64,000 nucleotides of DNA from Chlorobiaceae bacterium (lineage in GTDB: Bacteria > Bacteroidota > Ignavibacteria > Ignavibacteriales > Ignavibacteriaceae): the NCBI GenBank assembly GCA_013824085.1, contig PNNF01000007.1:18587-82586 (forward strand), given 5' to 3'. The stretch's first letter is position 1. The number at the start of each line of letters is the position of its first letter. Below are positions 63,744 to 64,000 of the stretch, piece after piece. The position numbers and the translations under genes were made by a program. The notes under the pieces were generated by a model. The model had not been told where the DNA came from and searched no databases. It was given only the letters and a program-made list of their open reading frames with translations.

Positions 63744-64000
63744 ATGAAAAAGAATATTATTCTTCTCGTCGTCTCATTCGTCTTCGCAATTTTTTCTTTT
63801 GTCGGTTGCGATATAGTTGATGACAACCCAATTGAGCCAGGTGGAAATCAAGATGGAAGAAGAAGCGGGCAACCACTCCCAACATTTTCATACATACAAA
63901 ATATGAATGGAATAATGGCGACTATTCAATTTGGATATTCAATTCCTGTAATTGGTAGCATCGATTATGTAATGGGGTTTGCACGATTCGGAACAAATGG
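63744..64000 (+). CDS. lipoprotein, cut by the window end
   Basis: The first 85 residues of a gene leaving the window. MKKN followed by a hydrophobic stretch and the lipobox FSFVGC gives a lipid-anchored Cys22 with Asp at +2 (CDIVDD), the signal for inner-membrane retention in enterics though rules differ in Bacteroidota. The mature part is Gly/Gln-rich, then begins SYIQNMNGIMATIQFGYS. No family recognised. Confidence 0.75.
   Translation, partial: MKKNIILLVVSFVFAIFSFVGCDIVDDNPIEPGGNQDGRRSGQPLPTFSYIQNMNGIMATIQFGYSIPVIGSIDYVMGFARFGTN

Overview
The window is AT-rich (roughly one-third G+C), has no rRNA genes and looks like a chromosomal segment of a Bacteroidota/Chlorobi-type bacterium, most likely of the Ignavibacteria. 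The clues are a type IX secretion (YPNPFN) sorting domain, BshA (bacillithiol), a DUF971 protein, the C5-pathway enzyme HemL, a NifJ-type pyruvate:ferredoxin oxidoreductase next to a dihydroorotate-dehydrogenase-like protein, and good Shine-Dalgarno sites at many starts. This placement is inferred from gene content only.

Layout: 0-12 kb is mostly minus strand: a fructosamine-kinase-like gene and a VOC protein (plus), then oligopeptidase B, a T9SS-exported S1/P1-type nuclease or phospholipase, a two-gene periplasmic thiol-redox pair, a four-gene MacAB-like export operon and an outer-membrane-type protein. 12-17 kb is plus strand: an FAD oxidoreductase, then crtI-like desaturase, DUF2141 and ABC1-kinase genes in a tight operon, followed by a 23-bp tandem repeat and tRNA-Thr(UGU). 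17-28 kb holds housekeeping genes: a CorC/HlyC-type protein, DUF971, a SpoU rRNA methylase, a membrane glycosyltransferase, Nfu, Ogt and a minus-strand operon of bshA, a frameshifted small gene, an RsmF-type methylase and a sodium symporter.

28.1-45.1 kb is the most striking part. It is a large serine/threonine partner-switching locus: one RsbW-like ATPase, two STAS antagonists, four SpoIIE-type PP2C phosphatases with different sensor parts (GAF, two-component propeller plus Y_Y_Y, receiver, and SnoaL-like plus GAF-like), a free receiver protein and a histidine kinase with eight tandem GAF domains. A 0.7-kb array of compound palindromic repeats splits it in two.

45.4-48.0 kb encodes a carbamoyltransferase, an SxtJ-type membrane protein and a 52-residue DUF5989-type protein, in the same order and sizes as sxtI-sxtJ-sxtK of saxitoxin clusters, but with no other sxt genes. 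Then come an Lrp-type regulator with a palindrome in front of it and glutamine synthetase, an 0.8-kb region full of palindromes and degenerate repeats, a six-PAS-class hybrid kinase, hemL, bacteriohemerythrin, a ferredoxin, nifJ, a dihydroorotate-dehydrogenase-like gene, a U32 peptidase and the start of a lipoprotein gene that runs off the window.

Non-coding structure is rich. Several families of hairpin-forming intergenic repeats occur, including an approximately 130-bp element present twice in opposite orientations 43 kb apart whose internal stem is kept by a wobble pair. No CRISPR array, prophage or insertion sequence was seen.
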